The notes below the pieces were generated by a model. The model searched no databases, had not been told where the DNA came from, and saw only the letters and a program-made list of their open reading frames with translations. A stretch of DNA of 64,000 bases from Ralstonia sp. RRA (GTDB taxonomy: Bacteria > Pseudomonadota > Gammaproteobacteria > Burkholderiales > Burkholderiaceae): the NCBI RefSeq assembly GCF_037023145.1, contig NZ_CP146091.1, positions 1,860,001-1,924,000 on the forward strand, given 5' to 3'. The position numbers were made by a program, and so were the translations under genes. This document shows, piece after piece, positions 30,546-40,060 of the stretch; position 1 is the first letter of the stretch, and each line of letters starts with the position of its first letter.

Positions 30546-31244
30546 TTAGGTCAGTTGCCTTGCCTGTACAAACTGCAGCAGATCGCGCATGTCGTGGCCA
30601 GCCGCGGTGGGCGCCACGTCGAGCGCCTCGGGCGGATGCCCCAGGCGGTTGATCCAGAACGTCGTGAAGCCGTACCACGTCGCGCCGCAGGCGTCCCAGC
30701 CGTTGGACGACACGAACAGAATCTCTTCGGCCGGCACGCCAAAAGCCTGCGGTGCCAATGCGTACGCTTGCGGAGCAGTCTTGTAGAGCTTCACAGCATC
30801 GACCGACAGCACGTGGTCGAACAGGCCTGACATACCCGCGCTCTTGACAGCGATATCAAGCATCTGCGGATTGCCGTTGGAGAGAATGCCGAGCGGCAGC
30901 TTCATCTCGCGCAGGCGGCGCAGGGCAGGCACGTTCTCGGGAAACGCCGACAGGCACGCATATTCGCGCATCAGCGTGGCTTCGTCGTGGGAGGAAAGTT
31001 CTACGCCCAGGCGTGCCGCCGCGTAGCGCAGCGCATCAACGGTGATGTCCCAAAACGGCTTGTAGTGCTCGCCCGAAGGGCCGGCCAGCGAGCGGATGCG
31101 CGTGTAGTCGATCTGCTTGTCACGCCAGAGCACCGACAGCGCCTCGCCCTTGCCGGCAAAGAGTTGCTCGGCGCGCGCAGCCACGGAATACACGTCGAAC
31201 AACGTGCCATAGGCGTCGAAGACCACCGCGCGAATCGAACTCAT
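30546..31244 (-). CDS. (S)-2-haloacid dehalogenase, HAD type II
   Basis: This 232-residue HAD-superfamily hydrolase of the L-2-haloacid dehalogenase group displaces halide from 2-haloalkanoates through an aspartyl ester. The nucleophile aspartate is in VVFDAYGTLFD, the second motif is GILSNGNPQML, and the group-specific FVSSNGWDACGATWYGF contains the Ser-Ser-Asn-x-Trp-Asp active-site run. LAGPSGEHYKPFWDITVDAL also fits. The physiological substrate may not be halogenated; the family name describes the best-known activity. Confidence 0.87.
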   Translation of the reverse strand: MSSIRAVVFDAYGTLFDVYSVAARAEQLFAGKGEALSVLWRDKQIDYTRIRSLAGPSGEHYKPFWDITVDALRYAAARLGVELSSHDEATLMREYACLSAFPENVPALRRLREMKLPLGILSNGNPQMLDIAVKSAGMSGLFDHVLSVDAVKLYKTAPQAYALAPQAFGVPAEEILFVSSNGWDACGATWYGFTTFWINRLGHPPEALDVAPTAAGHDMRDLLQFVQARQLT

Positions 31245-31384
31245 GCCAAAGCTCCACGGACCCGAAGGCGGCGCGCCCCGTTTGTTCTACTGCACAGAAC
31301 GCCTATCCGACCTTCGCAACGAGGGCCATTGTAGAAAAGGTGACGCACCGCACAAAGACGGCAATGGTCACTTGATCTTTAACT

Positions 31385-31413
31385 TTTACCATCGGAATGA
31401 CGAGTGATAACCT
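31385..31413 (+). promoter_or_regulatory. Candidate promoter of the membrane-protein gene
   Basis: TTTACC and TAACCT with a 17-base spacer lie 46 bases upstream of the start at 31459, in a locally AT-rich stretch. Moderate match only. Confidence 0.35.
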
Positions 31414-31458
31414 TTATATTCGTCACAATCCCACGCTTTCCGATACATTCCAAACCCT

Positions 31459-32235
31459 ATGTCTCTGTGGGCCCAATTCTGGTCGATTGCACAGTTCGTG
31501 CCGGTCGCAAAACTCATGCTGTACGCCGCACTGGCGCTGCTGGCCGGTCTGGCGCTGGGCGTCATGGCGGCATGGGGGCTGCATCGTGCCGGGCTGCTGC
31601 GCCGGCGCACTCGGATCGGGCGTTGGGTGGCACGCCTGTATTTCCTGTATCTGCCCGTCGTGCTGGCAATCTGCGCGATGCAGGCCGCATTGGCCGTGTG
31701 CGTGGAAGGCACATTGGCCGAACACCTGAAGACCGCTCGCCCCGTCATCCGGACATTGACGCAACAGACGCTCGGCGCGATGCAGGTGCAACTGCAATCG
31801 CTGCTTGAACAGCATCCGCAGTTGTCCACGGTTTCCATTGAGCATGTGGTGGACACCGCCGTTGACCAAGCCGTGCAGGCGCCCGAAGCCATGGGGAATG
31901 GCGCGCTGCGGCAACTCGCGGCGGCCGGTGCCGCACTGCTGGGGGCACACGCGTTTCGCGAAACGATCAAGGACGTGCTGGTGGAGCGCCTGCACAAACT
32001 CGCGCATATCGATGCCCAAACCACGCGCATTGCGCTGCGCCAATCCTTGGCATCACTGGCCGACGGCGAATTCGTGGCGAGTATCCTGGCCGAGCGGATA
32101 CACGCATTCTTCATTGCGCTTTATCGCGGCATCGGGTTGCACTGCCTCTTTTGGCTGGCCCTGGCGGCACCAGAAATCGGTCTGGCGCAATGGCGCTTGC
32201 GCCGGACATCGACATCGGCGGGACTCCCCGCCTAA
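31459..32235 (+). CDS. Uncharacterised membrane protein
   Basis: I do not recognise this 258-residue protein. It has hydrophobic segments at about residues 18-40 (LMLYAALALLAGLALGVMAAW), 60-82 (LYFLYLPVVLAICAMQAALAV) and 222-240, and a helical soluble middle (about 85-215) rich in Gln, Leu and Ala that may form a coiled coil. It lies 16 bases upstream of a LysR gene on the same strand, so cotranscription is likely. A real gene is supported by GC3-rich codon use and the promoter-like sequence upstream, but its role is unknown. Confidence 0.65.
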   Translation: MSLWAQFWSIAQFVPVAKLMLYAALALLAGLALGVMAAWGLHRAGLLRRRTRIGRWVARLYFLYLPVVLAICAMQAALAVCVEGTLAEHLKTARPVIRTLTQQTLGAMQVQLQSLLEQHPQLSTVSIEHVVDTAVDQAVQAPEAMGNGALRQLAAAGAALLGAHAFRETIKDVLVERLHKLAHIDAQTTRIALRQSLASLADGEFVASILAERIHAFFIALYRGIGLHCLFWLALAAPEIGLAQWRLRRTSTSAGLPA

Positions 32236-32251
32236 CAGCGCTGGCATCAGA

Positions 32252-33181
32252 ATGGATCACTTCAAGCAACTCGAAACCTTTGTCGCCGTGGCCACGCGCG
32301 GCAGTCTGTCTTCTGCGGCCGCCGCTGAAGGCGTGGCACCGGCCATCATCGGCCGGCGTATCGACGCACTGGAAGAGCGCCTCGGCGTGAAGCTGCTGGT
32401 GCGTACCACCCGGCGCATCACCCTCACCTTCGAGGGCTCGGCGTTCCTGGAAGATTGCCAGCGCATTCTCAACGATCTGCACAACGCTGAAGCCAGCGTC
32501 TCCGCCGGCGGCGTGAAGGCCAGCGGCCACCTGCGCATCACGGCCCCGGCCGGCTTCGGCCGCCGCCACGTCGCGCCGATGGTGCCGGACTTCATCGAGG
32601 CCCACCCAGATGTGTCGATGACGCTGGACCTGGGCGACCGCGTAGTCGACCTTGTCAACGAAGGGTTCGACTGCGCCATCCGCCTGGGTGATCTGCCGGA
32701 TTCGAGCCTGGTATCGATCCGCCTGTGGGAGAACCGCCGCGTCGTGGTGGCCGCGCCCGCCTATCTGGAGCGCCATGGCGTGCCAACCCAGGTGGAGCAA
32801 CTTTCTGGCCACAACTGCCTGGCCTTCGGCGCCAGCGCCAACGTGCAGCGCGGCTGGGTCTTCCAGCAAGGCGGCAAGACTGTCACCGTGAAGGTATCGG
32901 GCACGATGGAATGCACCGACGGCGCCGTGTTGCGCGAGTGGTGCCTGCAAGGTTATGGCCTGGCATGGCGCTCGTGGTGGGAGGTCGGCCACGACATCGC
33001 CACGGGCAAGCTGGTGACGGTGCTGGATGCCTTCGAGGCGCCGCCGATCGGCATCCATGCGGTGTTTCCGCAGCGCAAGCACCTGCCGCTGCGCGTGCGG
33101 CTCTTTATCGACTTCCTCAAGAACACCTACGGCAACCCAGCCTACTGGCGCCGGGCCGATGCTCTCATCGGGATGGACTAG
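32252..33181 (+). CDS. LysR-family transcriptional regulator
   Basis: This 309-residue LysR-type regulator has the DNA-binding helix-turn-helix in residues about 1-60 (GSLSSAAAAEGVAPAIIGRRIDALEERLGVKLL), a linker helix, and a substrate-binding domain containing GHLRITAPAGFGRRHVAPMVPDF and DCAIRLGDLPDSSL, typical of the CrgA/DmlR-like branch. It follows the unknown membrane protein gene on the same strand, unusual for a LysR regulator, which is more often divergent from its target. The effector is unknown. Confidence 0.87.
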   Translation: MDHFKQLETFVAVATRGSLSSAAAAEGVAPAIIGRRIDALEERLGVKLLVRTTRRITLTFEGSAFLEDCQRILNDLHNAEASVSAGGVKASGHLRITAPAGFGRRHVAPMVPDFIEAHPDVSMTLDLGDRVVDLVNEGFDCAIRLGDLPDSSLVSIRLWENRRVVVAAPAYLERHGVPTQVEQLSGHNCLAFGASANVQRGWVFQQGGKTVTVKVSGTMECTDGAVLREWCLQGYGLAWRSWWEVGHDIATGKLVTVLDAFEAPPIGIHAVFPQRKHLPLRVRLFIDFLKNTYGNPAYWRRADALIGMD

Positions 33182-33266
33182 CGACGCCTAGCGATCACTC
33201 CCGATGGGTGTTGCGAAGCACGGAGCCTACAATCAAGACAGTACGCATCACTTTGAAGGAGGTCGC

Positions 33267-33701
33267 ATGTTCCAGCACATCCTCATCCCCACAGATGGCT
33301 CCGAGCTATCGCGCAAGGCCGTGGCAGGCGCACTCGACTTTGCCAAGACGCTGGGGGCGCGCCTGACGGCGTACACCTGCCTGGAGGAATACCCCTACAC
33401 GCCCTTCTCCGAGATTGTCGTGGAGACCCCTCAGGCCTTCAAGGAGCGCGTTGAAGCCCAGGCGCGCGTGGTGCTCAAGGACGTGGAAGACGCGGCCCGC
33501 AGCGCCGGCATCAACTGCGATACCGACATGAGCTGCTTCGCGGTGCCCTACATGGGCATCATCGATGCGGCAGAACGTCACGGCTGTGACGTCATCTTCA
33601 TGGCCTCGCACGGCCGACGCGGATTGGCCGGACTGCTGCTCGGCAGCGAGACGCAGAAGGTGCTCACGCACACCGAAATCCCGGTGATCGTCTATCGCTG
33701 A
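33267..33701 (+). CDS. Universal stress protein (UspA family)
   Basis: This 144-residue single-domain universal stress protein has the opening ILIPTDGSELSRKAVAGALDFA and the ATP-binding loop SHGRRGLAGLLLGSETQKVLTH (G-x2-G-x9-G-S type), so it probably binds ATP. The start is well supported: GGAGG six bases upstream of the ATG. An intrinsic terminator follows. Confidence 0.93.
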   Translation: MFQHILIPTDGSELSRKAVAGALDFAKTLGARLTAYTCLEEYPYTPFSEIVVETPQAFKERVEAQARVVLKDVEDAARSAGINCDTDMSCFAVPYMGIIDAAERHGCDVIFMASHGRRGLAGLLLGSETQKVLTHTEIPVIVYR

Positions 33702-33734
33702 GCCACCTCCAGAAGGCAGGACTCCCTCGACACG

Positions 33735-33765
33735 CAGCCGCCCCTGACCGGGCGGCTTTCTTTTT
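33735..33765 (+). terminator. Intrinsic terminator of the usp gene
   Basis: AGCCGCCC and GGGCGGCT pair around a short loop and are followed by TTCTTTTT, 34 bases after the stop. Confidence 0.85.
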
Positions 33766-33798
33766 GTCCTTGACTCTTGGCTTGTTCGTGCATACAAC

Positions 33799-33843
33799 TT
33801 TGTACACAAAACTAAATAATCTTGTGCACAAGTTTGCGCACAA
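33799..33843. promoter_or_regulatory. Two TTGTnnACAA operators, probable GntR sites
   Basis: TTGTACACAA (33800-33809) and TTGTGCACAA (33822-33831, inside the perfect 12-base palindrome CTTGTGCACAAG) are centred 22 bases apart, two helical turns. A third, degenerate TTGCGCACAA follows at 33834-33843. Both strong sites match the GntR consensus TNGTNNACNA. They lie 56-99 bases upstream of the NCS1 transporter start, and a GntR/FCD regulator is encoded two genes downstream. Confidence 0.65.
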
Positions 33844-33898
33844 TGAATGCACAGCCTGAACTCGACTTCATGCCGGCATCAACCAAGGAGAAGACAGA

Positions 33899-35389
33899 AT
33901 GACCATCACTACCGCTTCGGCGGCACCGGCGGATGATCCGCCGCACGCGCATTCCAACGTCGTCATCAAACCGCAGTACGACCCGCGGCTCACCAACGAA
34001 GACCTCGCCCCGCTGAGCAAGCAAACCTGGGGCACCTACAACATCTTCGCGTTCTGGATGTCGGACGTGCACAGCGTGGGCGGCTATCTGACCGCGGCGA
34101 GCCTGTTCTCGCTGGGCCTGTCGAGCCTGCAAGTGCTGTTTGCGCTGCTGGTGGGCATCGTGATCGTGCAGGTGTTCTGCAACCTCGTTGCCAGGCCCAG
34201 CCAAGCGACCGGCACGCCGTATCCGGTGATCTGTCGGGCCTCGTTTGGCGTGCTTGGTGCCAACATTCCGGCCATCATCCGTGGCCTGATCGCGGTGGCG
34301 TGGTACGGCATCCAGACCTATCTGGCCTCGCATGCCTTCCTGATCGTGGCACTGAAATTCATGCCGGAACTCGCGCCGTATGCGGACTTGAAACAGCATG
34401 GCTTTGTCGGCCTGTCCACGCTGGGCTGGGCGGCCTTCATGTTGCTGTGGGTGCTGCAAGCCTTTGTGTTCTGGCACGGCATGGAGTCGATCCGCAAGTT
34501 CATCGACTGGGCCGGCCCGGCCGTGTATGTGGTGATGATCGCGCTGGCCGTGTGGTTGGTGCACAAGGCGGGTTGGGAGAACATCAACTTCACGCTCTCC
34601 TTCCTCAAGTACGAAGGCTGGGATGCCGTGCCCGTCATGCTGGCCGGGATTGCGCTGGTGGTGTCGTACTTCTCGGGCCCGATGCTCAACTTCGGTGACT
34701 TCTCGCGCTACGGCAAGGACTTCGGCTCGGTCAAGCGCGGCAACTTCTGGGGCTTGCCGGTCAACTTCCTCGGCTTTGCGCTGCTGGTGGTCATTACCAC
34801 CTCCGCCACGCTGCCAGTGTTTGGCCAGTTGATCTCCGACCCGGTGGAAGTCATCTCCCGCATCGACAACACGACAGCAGTGGTGATCGGCGCGCTCACG
34901 TTCATGATTGCCACCATCGGCATCAACATCGTCGCCAACTTTGTGTCGCCGGCGTTCGACTTCTCCAACGTGGCGCCGCAACATATCAGTTGGCGCACGG
35001 GCGGCATGATCGCGGCGGTGGCCTCGATCTTCATCACGCCCTGGAACCTCTACAACAACCCCGAGGTGATCCACTACACGATCGACGTGCTGGGCGCCTT
35101 CATCGGCCCGCTGTTCGGCATCCTGATTGCGGACTACTACTTCGTGCGCCGCCAGCAGATCAACGTGGACGATCTCTACTCGATGCGCCCGACGGGCAGC
35201 TACTGGTTCCGCAACGGCTACAACCCGGCAGCCGTCTGGACGATGATCCCGTCCGCGCTGATCCCGATGGCCTGCGTGGTGTTCGAGCGCCTGCAATGGC
35301 TGGCCAACTACAGCTGGTTCATCGGCGTGGGCATCGCGCTGGTGCTCTACACCACGCTGAGCCGCAAGCAACTCGCCTCCGCCCATTGA
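33899..35389 (+). CDS. NCS1-family transporter (nucleobase/allantoin/hydantoin type)
   Basis: This 496-residue permease of the NCS1 family imports purines, pyrimidines, allantoin or hydantoins with sodium or protons. There are about twelve transmembrane helices. The first segment LAPLSKQTWGTYNIFAFWMSDVHSVGGYLTAASLF, the YPVICRASFGVLGANIPAIIRGLIAVAWYGIQTY block and SYFSGPMLNFGDFSRYGKD are family marks. The following gene for an allantoin/hydantoin-type racemase points to a ureide or hydantoin substrate; this is inference from context. The start has a modest GGAGAAG ribosome site. The two TTGTnnACAA operators upstream suggest repression. Confidence 0.88.
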   Translation: MTITTASAAPADDPPHAHSNVVIKPQYDPRLTNEDLAPLSKQTWGTYNIFAFWMSDVHSVGGYLTAASLFSLGLSSLQVLFALLVGIVIVQVFCNLVARPSQATGTPYPVICRASFGVLGANIPAIIRGLIAVAWYGIQTYLASHAFLIVALKFMPELAPYADLKQHGFVGLSTLGWAAFMLLWVLQAFVFWHGMESIRKFIDWAGPAVYVVMIALAVWLVHKAGWENINFTLSFLKYEGWDAVPVMLAGIALVVSYFSGPMLNFGDFSRYGKDFGSVKRGNFWGLPVNFLGFALLVVITTSATLPVFGQLISDPVEVISRIDNTTAVVIGALTFMIATIGINIVANFVSPAFDFSNVAPQHISWRTGGMIAAVASIFITPWNLYNNPEVIHYTIDVLGAFIGPLFGILIADYYFVRRQQINVDDLYSMRPTGSYWFRNGYNPAAVWTMIPSALIPMACVVFERLQWLANYSWFIGVGIALVLYTTLSRKQLASAH

Positions 35390-35414
35390 CCCTGACGAAT
35401 TACGACGCACCAAC

Positions 35415-36149
35415 ATGGACATCCGCATCATCAACCCCAACACGACCGCCAGCATGACCGCGCTGATCGGCCGCTGCGCACAAGCAGCGGCCGCATCGGG
35501 CACATGCATCACCGCGGTCAGCCCGAAGATGGGCCCGGCTTCCATCGAAAGCCACTATGACGAGGCCCTCTCCGTGCCCGGCATCCTGGAGGAAATCCGC
35601 CACGGCGAGCGCGACGGCGCCGATGCCTACGTGATCGCCTGCTTTGGTGACCCGGGCCTCTACGCCGCACGTGAGTTGGCGCACGGCCCCGTCATCGGCA
35701 TTGCCGAAGCGGCTATGCACATGGCCAGCCTGATCGGCAACAGCTTCAGCGTGGTGACGACGCTGGAACGTACCGTCGGCATGGCCTGGCACCTGGCCGA
35801 GCGCTACGGCATGCGCCATGCCTGCCGCAACGTCCACGCGAGTGACCTGCCGGTGCTGGATCTGGAAAAGCCGGGCTCCAATGCGCGCGCCGTCATCCTG
35901 CAAGCCTGCCGCGACGCACTGGTGCGGGACCGCAGCGACTGCATCGTGCTCGGCTGCGCTGGCATGGCGGATCTGTGCGAAGACCTGAGTGCCGAACTGG
36001 GCGTGCCCGTCATCGATGGCGTGGTGGCGGCGGTGAAGCTGGTGGAGGCGCTGGTCGGCATGCGGCTATCGACCAGCAAGCGCGGCGATTGGGCGCGCCC
36101 GCTGCCAAAACCCTACACGGGGATGCTTGCACCGTTTGCATTAGCCTAG
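35415..36149 (+). CDS. Asp/Glu/hydantoin racemase family protein (allantoin-racemase-like)
   Basis: This 244-residue racemase uses two cysteines in a two-base mechanism. Both are present: Cys 76 in VIACFGDPGL and Cys 181 in IVLGCAGMADL. RIINPNTTASMT at the start and the length place it with hydantoin racemase (HyuE) and allantoin racemase (HpxA) rather than glutamate racemase. It lies 25 bases after the NCS1 transporter gene, so they are cotranscribed. No hydantoinase or allantoinase gene is in the window, so the pathway is incomplete here. Confidence 0.85.
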   Translation: MDIRIINPNTTASMTALIGRCAQAAAASGTCITAVSPKMGPASIESHYDEALSVPGILEEIRHGERDGADAYVIACFGDPGLYAARELAHGPVIGIAEAAMHMASLIGNSFSVVTTLERTVGMAWHLAERYGMRHACRNVHASDLPVLDLEKPGSNARAVILQACRDALVRDRSDCIVLGCAGMADLCEDLSAELGVPVIDGVVAAVKLVEALVGMRLSTSKRGDWARPLPKPYTGMLAPFALA

Positions 36150-36217
36150 TGCGGCACGGGAGGGTGCATTTGCTACCATGCATCCTTCCGCCTTTTTCCT
36201 CCGCTCTGTCACCCGCC

Positions 36218-36919
36218 ATGCCCGCATCCGAACGGGAAACCACCGACAGCCAGCCTGCTGCCGAGCCGATCTACCAAGGCCTGCTGACGGCCATCATGGA
36301 ACACCGGCTTCCGGCCGGCACCAAGCTGGTCGAGGAGCGCCTATGTGAAGCCACCGGCGCAGGCCGGCCCCGCATCCGCCAGGTGCTGGCGCGGCTGGCG
36401 CATGAGCAACTCGTGACACTGGTGCCCAACAAGGGCGCCTTCGTCGCGCAGCCTTCCGTGGAGGAGGCGCGCGACGTCTTCCAGACCCGCCGCATCATCG
36501 AACCCGAACTGGCCGCCATGCTGGCACGCGCGTGCAGGCCCGCGCAGGCCAAGCGCCTGCGCGAACACATCGCTGCAGAGCATGCCGCACGCGAGCGTGG
36601 CGATCGCGCAGGCACCATCCGCCTCTCCGGCGAGTACCACGTGCTCATCGCCGAGATGGCCGGCAACCACGTCTTGGAGCGGCTGATTCGCGAGACCGTC
36701 TCGCGCACCTGCCTGATCATCACGCTGTACGACCGCCCCGGCCTGCCCGCCTGCCCAGAGCACGAGCATGACACCCTCACCGAGGCCATTACCGCAGGCG
36801 ATGCGGCACGCGCGCACGACCTGATGCGCGAGCACCTTGAGCACATCGAGCATTCGCTGGACCTGCATACCACACCAACGTCGGCGCTGGATCTCGAATC
36901 GATTTTCAAACGCGCCTGA
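36218..36919 (+). CDS. GntR/FCD-family transcriptional regulator
   Basis: This 233-residue regulator has an N-terminal GntR winged helix (residues about 15-80, with GTKLVEERLCEATGAGRPRIRQVLARL and LVTLVPNKGAFVAQPS) and a C-terminal FCD ligand domain. The FCD domain carries likely metal-binding histidines in EYHVLIAEMAGN, PEHEHDTL and REHLEHIEH, suggesting a metal-assisted carboxylate effector. It is downstream of the racemase by 68 bases. Together with the TTGTnnACAA sites upstream of the transporter, this suggests a self-contained, self-regulated ureide/hydantoin module. Confidence 0.88.
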   Translation: MPASERETTDSQPAAEPIYQGLLTAIMEHRLPAGTKLVEERLCEATGAGRPRIRQVLARLAHEQLVTLVPNKGAFVAQPSVEEARDVFQTRRIIEPELAAMLARACRPAQAKRLREHIAAEHAARERGDRAGTIRLSGEYHVLIAEMAGNHVLERLIRETVSRTCLIITLYDRPGLPACPEHEHDTLTEAITAGDAARAHDLMREHLEHIEHSLDLHTTPTSALDLESIFKRA

Positions 36920-37006
36920 CCTGCCCGCGCCACAAAACGCCACCCTTTTTGCAAGCGGCGTTGCCAACAATGTCTCCCTCATACCAACCCTGCTTGAGGA
37001 GACACC

Positions 37007-38641
37007 ATGCAAGCCCGCACGATCACAGCCTTGGCGCTGTCGATTGCCGCATCCTGCCCACTCGCCGCCATTGCGAGCGTTGAACTCGACGGCCGCCACG
37101 TCACGCCTGAAGCCATTGCGCGCATTGCGCAGGGCGAGCCCGCTCTGATTGCCCCAGCGGCACGCGAGCGCGTTCGCCAATCGCATCAGTTGCTGCTGGA
37201 TGCCGCACGTCAGGGCCAACAAATCTATGGCCTGACCGTAGGTGTGGGCGAAAACAAAGACCGCGAGATGGTCGACGCCCGCGGCCAGCTGACACCGGAG
37301 GTCATCGACGCCTCGCGGCGCTTCAACATCGGGTTGCTGCGCTCGCATGGCATGGGCACAGGCCCGGATGCATCGGTTGCCGACACGCGCGCCGCCATGG
37401 CCGCGCGGCTCAACGGCATGCTCGCTGGCGGTTCCGGCGTGCAGCCCAGCATTGTCGACGCCTACGCTGCCGCCCTCAATGCCGGCGTCACACCCGCCAT
37501 GCCCGCCAATGGTTCGGTGGGCGAAGCTGATATCACCCTGCTGGCCCACATCGGTATCGGCCTGATGGGCGAAGGCGAGGCTTACTACCGTGGTCGCAAG
37601 CAACCTGCCCTGCAAGCGCTCCAGGCGTCCGGCATCGTGCCCATCACGCCCTTCGGCAAAGATGGTCTGTCGATCCTGAGCTCCAACGCATACAGTGCTG
37701 GCCTGGCAGCATTGACCTTGCATGAGATGGACCACCTGGCAACCGTCGCCAAGCAGGTCTACGCACTCAGCCTGCAGGCGCTCAACGGCAATGTGTCGCC
37801 GTTCCTGGAGGACACGTTGGCGCTGCGGCCCTTCCCGCAAACCGTACGCGCTGGCACGGAACTGCGCCGCCTGTTGGATGGCTCCAGCCTGTGGCAGCAC
37901 GATCCCGCTCGGCCGCTGCAAGACCCGCTGAGCTATCGCACCAGCGTCTACCTGCTGGGCGAACTGGACCGCGCGAATGCGGCCTCTCGCGCGTTGATCG
38001 ACATACAGCTGAACAGTTCCGACGACAACCCAGGCATAGCATTGGGTGTGCACCCCAAGTCCGACCGCGCACAGGAATCGCAAGGCTATCTGCAAGGGGG
38101 AGCGGTCCTGCCATCGGCCAACTTTGAGCCGCTGCCGTGGGTGCTGGCGTTTGAGAGCCTGGGCATCGCACTGGCTCAGCATGGGCTCGGTGTGGCGCAG
38201 CGCGTGGTCAAGCTGAACGACACAAAGTTCACGGGGCTGCCGCGCTTCCTGGGCACCGACACCGCCGTGCAAGCGCTGGCGGAAATTGAGAAGCCTGCCA
38301 CGGCGCTGGCCATGGAGATCAAGGCGTTGGCACAGCCGGTCTCGCTGGACTACCTGCCCATGGCCGGCAATATTGAGGATGTGGCAACCAACGCGCCGGC
38401 GGCAGTCCAACGGGTGCGCAAGCAGATCGACAACACGTACGCATTGCTGGCAATTGAAGCGATTCAGGCTGCGCAGGCGATTGACCTGCGCCGGCGCAAG
38501 CAGCCTACTTTCACGCTGTCGCCATCCTCGCAGAAGCTGTACGACGCGTTGCGCGCCCGTGCACCCTTCATCGATCAGGACCGCGCTCTGACGGACGACT
38601 TCCGCGCGGCAACGCAGGTGCTGCGCCAGATGCCGCAGTAA
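37007..38641 (+). CDS. Exported HAL/PAL-family protein lacking the MIO triad
   Basis: This 544-residue protein is homologous to histidine/phenylalanine ammonia-lyases over its length: YGLTVGVGENKD (Tyr 74 region), NGSVGEADITLLAH, QDPLSYR, NSSDDNP. It differs in two decisive ways. It begins with a Sec signal peptide (residues 1-24, cleavage near AIAS-VEL), whereas ammonia-lyases are cytoplasmic. And the Ala-Ser-Gly that cyclises into the MIO electrophile (GASGDLAPLAH in HutH) reads Glu 173-Ala 174-Asp 175. The tyrosine of the QDxYSxR motif is Leu 308. A normal lyase reaction is therefore unlikely; lytic, binding or other periplasmic functions are open. It lies 87 bases after the GntR gene and may belong to that unit. 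Confidence 0.8.
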   Translation: MQARTITALALSIAASCPLAAIASVELDGRHVTPEAIARIAQGEPALIAPAARERVRQSHQLLLDAARQGQQIYGLTVGVGENKDREMVDARGQLTPEVIDASRRFNIGLLRSHGMGTGPDASVADTRAAMAARLNGMLAGGSGVQPSIVDAYAAALNAGVTPAMPANGSVGEADITLLAHIGIGLMGEGEAYYRGRKQPALQALQASGIVPITPFGKDGLSILSSNAYSAGLAALTLHEMDHLATVAKQVYALSLQALNGNVSPFLEDTLALRPFPQTVRAGTELRRLLDGSSLWQHDPARPLQDPLSYRTSVYLLGELDRANAASRALIDIQLNSSDDNPGIALGVHPKSDRAQESQGYLQGGAVLPSANFEPLPWVLAFESLGIALAQHGLGVAQRVVKLNDTKFTGLPRFLGTDTAVQALAEIEKPATALAMEIKALAQPVSLDYLPMAGNIEDVATNAPAAVQRVRKQIDNTYALLAIEAIQAAQAIDLRRRKQPTFTLSPSSQKLYDALRARAPFIDQDRALTDDFRAATQVLRQMPQ

Positions 38642-38650
38642 TTCGCACGC

Positions 38651-38686
38651 AAAAAAAAAAACCGCGCCGTTGAGGAAAGCGCGGTT
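38651..38686 (-). terminator. Intrinsic terminator of aceA
   Basis: AACCGCGC and GCGCGGTT form a stem with an 11-base loop; on the minus strand it is followed by a run of about ten T residues. It lies 66 bases beyond the aceA stop and also sits just after the HAL-like gene, for which it lacks a U-run. Confidence 0.85.
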
Positions 38687-38752
38687 TCGAGAGGCCGGCG
38701 CGTGGTCAGCGCGCGGGCCCAGGTGTCCTGGATGCCGGATGCGTCGGCAAAC

Positions 38753-40060
<1,308 letters not shown>

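Noticed and set aside
33228..33240. TACAAT as a -10 box for the usp gene
   Set aside because: No acceptable -35 element lies at the right distance, so it was not listed as a promoter.
33812..35545. 577-codon open frame antisense to the NCS1 transporter
   Set aside because: The plus-strand protein is a clear 12-helix permease; the antisense frame is charged low-complexity sequence.
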